A DNA stretch of 12,986 bases from Actinomycetota bacterium (GTDB lineage Bacteria > Actinomycetota > Actinomycetes > Nanopelagicales > Nanopelagicaceae). The position numbers and the translations under genes were made by a program. Shown one piece after another: positions 11,836-12,986 of the stretch. Every line of letters begins with the position of its first letter. The stretch's first letter is position 1. The notes beneath the pieces were generated by a model that saw only the letters and a program-made list of their open reading frames with translations, made no database searches and was not told where the DNA came from. The stretch covers positions 1 to 12,986 of the forward strand of contig WLHW01000031.1 of the NCBI GenBank assembly GCA_009702525.1, written 5' to 3'.

Positions 11836-12986
11836 ATGTCAGAGACGGTTATCAACCGACCAGCCAAGATCAAAGCTCACAACACCATCAAGGGTAAGGG
11901 CTTAACGATCGAGCGTATCTACACCAACGAGGGCATTCATCCATACGATGAAGTTAAATGGGAACGCCGCGATGTAGTGCAGCAGAACTGGAAAACAGGA
12001 GAGACCGTATTCGAGCAACATGGTGTTGAGTACCCAGATTTCTGGTCAGTCAATGCATCAACGATCGTAACGACCAAGTATTTCCGCGGCGCAGTTGGTG
12101 CTGAAAATCGCGAGTGGTCATTGAAGCAGGTTATCGATCGCGTTGTGCTTACATACACCAAGGCCGGCAAAGAGCATGGCTACTTTGCGACCGATGAAGA
12201 TGCAACAATTTTTGAACACGAACTTACTCACATGCTGATGCATCAGATCTTTTCGTTCAACTCACCAGTGTGGTTTAACGTTGGAACAAATGAGCCACAG
12301 CAAGTAAGTGCATGTTTCATTCTCTCTGTCGATGACACCATGGACAGCATTCTTAACTGGTATCGCGAAGAAGGAATGATTTTCAAGGGCGGTTCAGGAG
12401 CTGGACTTAACTTGTCTCGTATCCGTTCTTCAAAAGAACTTCTTAAATCAGGCGGAACTGCATCTGGACCAGTCTCATTCATGCGTGGAGCCGATGCATC
12501 AGCAGGAACAATCAAATCAGGCGGTGCTACACGCCGTGCAGCAAAGATGGTTGTTCTGGATGTTTCTCACCCAGATGTTGAAGAGTTCATTGAAACTAAG
12601 GTGAAAGAAGAAGACAAGATTCGTGCATTGCGCGATGCTGGCTTTGATATGGATCTTGGTGGCAAAGACATCATCTCGGTTCAATACCAAAACGCTAACA
12701 ACTCAGTTCGTGTCTCAGATGAGTTCATGCGTGCAGTTGAAAAGGGCGAATCATTTGGTTTAACTGCCCGTGCAACTGGCGAAGTTATCGACACCGTTGA
12801 TGCAAAGACTTTGTTTACAAAGATGGCACAAGCTGCATGGGCATGTGCTGATCCTGGAATTCAATATGATGACACAATCAACGATTGGCACACCAACCCA
12901 GAGACCGGTCGCATCAACGCATCGAACCCATGCTCTGAGTACATGTCACTAGATAACTCATCATGTAACTTGGCATCACTTAACTT
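11836..12986 (+). CDS. nrdJ: Class II (adenosylcobalamin-dependent) ribonucleotide reductase, 5' part
   Basis: The frame is open from ATG 11836 to the window end and gives the first 383 residues of a much longer protein. GGGGAAA (11824-11830) is the ribosome binding site, and the gene starts 36 bases after nrdR. It converts ribonucleotides to deoxyribonucleotides using a cobalamin-derived radical and works without oxygen dependence. Visible hallmarks are FNSPVWFNVG (141-150), Cys160 in VSACF (one of the redox cysteine pair), KGGSGAG (184-190), and SNPCSE with Asn364, Cys366 and Glu368 (the radical-site triad equivalent to N437, C439 and E441 in the E. coli enzyme), and Cys377 in SSCNLASLN as the other redox cysteine. 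There is no N-terminal ATP-cone. Codon choice (CCA, GCA, TCA) suggests high expression. Confidence 0.96.
   Translation, partial: MSETVINRPAKIKAHNTIKGKGLTIERIYTNEGIHPYDEVKWERRDVVQQNWKTGETVFEQHGVEYPDFWSVNASTIVTTKYFRGAVGAENREWSLKQVIDRVVLTYTKAGKEHGYFATDEDATIFEHELTHMLMHQIFSFNSPVWFNVGTNEPQQVSACFILSVDDTMDSILNWYREEGMIFKGGSGAGLNLSRIRSSKELLKSGGTASGPVSFMRGADASAGTIKSGGATRRAAKMVVLDVSHPDVEEFIETKVKEEDKIRALRDAGFDMDLGGKDIISVQYQNANNSVRVSDEFMRAVEKGESFGLTARATGEVIDTVDAKTLFTKMAQAAWACADPGIQYDDTINDWHTNPETGRINASNPCSEYMSLDNSSCNLASLN

Noticed and set aside
1..12986. CRISPR arrays, tRNA or rRNA genes, insertion sequences, attachment sites
   Set aside because: No direct repeat series, cloverleaf, transposase or terminal inverted repeats were seen. 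The spacers are short and explained by promoters and terminators.

Overview
The window (about 13 kb, moderate GC, dense coding) most resembles a free-living actinobacterium with a small, streamlined genome; the freshwater Nanopelagicales/acI type would fit. This is inferred from gene order and protein families, not from a marker gene. The clues are: lexA divergent from a LysM membrane protein, with two TCGAAC-N4-GTTCGA SOS boxes between them; nrdR directly upstream of a B12-dependent class II ribonucleotide reductase; 4-bp ATGA overlaps throughout the transporter operon; and several promoters placed so that the mRNA would begin at the start codon (leaderless).

Layout. 1-410: probable tail of an unknown gene, a strong bidirectional terminator, and a small uncertain reverse-strand ORF. 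411-1301 (minus): LysR-type regulator. 1302-1451: divergent control region with a textbook LysR-type box centred about 64 bases upstream of the predicted transporter transcript start. 1452-7831 (plus): ABC import operon of the dipeptide/oligopeptide class, made of a secreted binding protein, a hairpin-rich spacer, permeases DppB and DppC, ATPase DppD, and a 634-residue protein in which a complete DppF-type ATPase is fused in frame to a complete NylB-like (6-aminohexanoate-dimer hydrolase/class C beta-lactamase fold) serine hydrolase. 7824-9170 (minus): ADP-ribosylglycohydrolase-family protein, convergent with and overlapping the fusion gene. 9250-9906 (plus): small class I methyltransferase. 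9899-10525 (minus): lexA. 10681-11037 (plus): LysM membrane protein, probable SOS cell-division or wall factor. 11272-11799: nrdR. 11836-12986: nrdJ, cut by the window end.

How it works together. The left half reads as a substrate-responsive uptake and degradation system. LysR probably senses a ligand and controls its own gene and the operon. The secreted binding protein captures an oligomeric amide or peptide-like compound, BCD and the ATPase half of the fusion import it, and the hydrolase half sits on the cytoplasmic face of the importer where it could cleave the incoming molecule. The ATPase-hydrolase fusion is the most unusual object in the window. The right half is conserved housekeeping: SOS control and deoxyribonucleotide synthesis.
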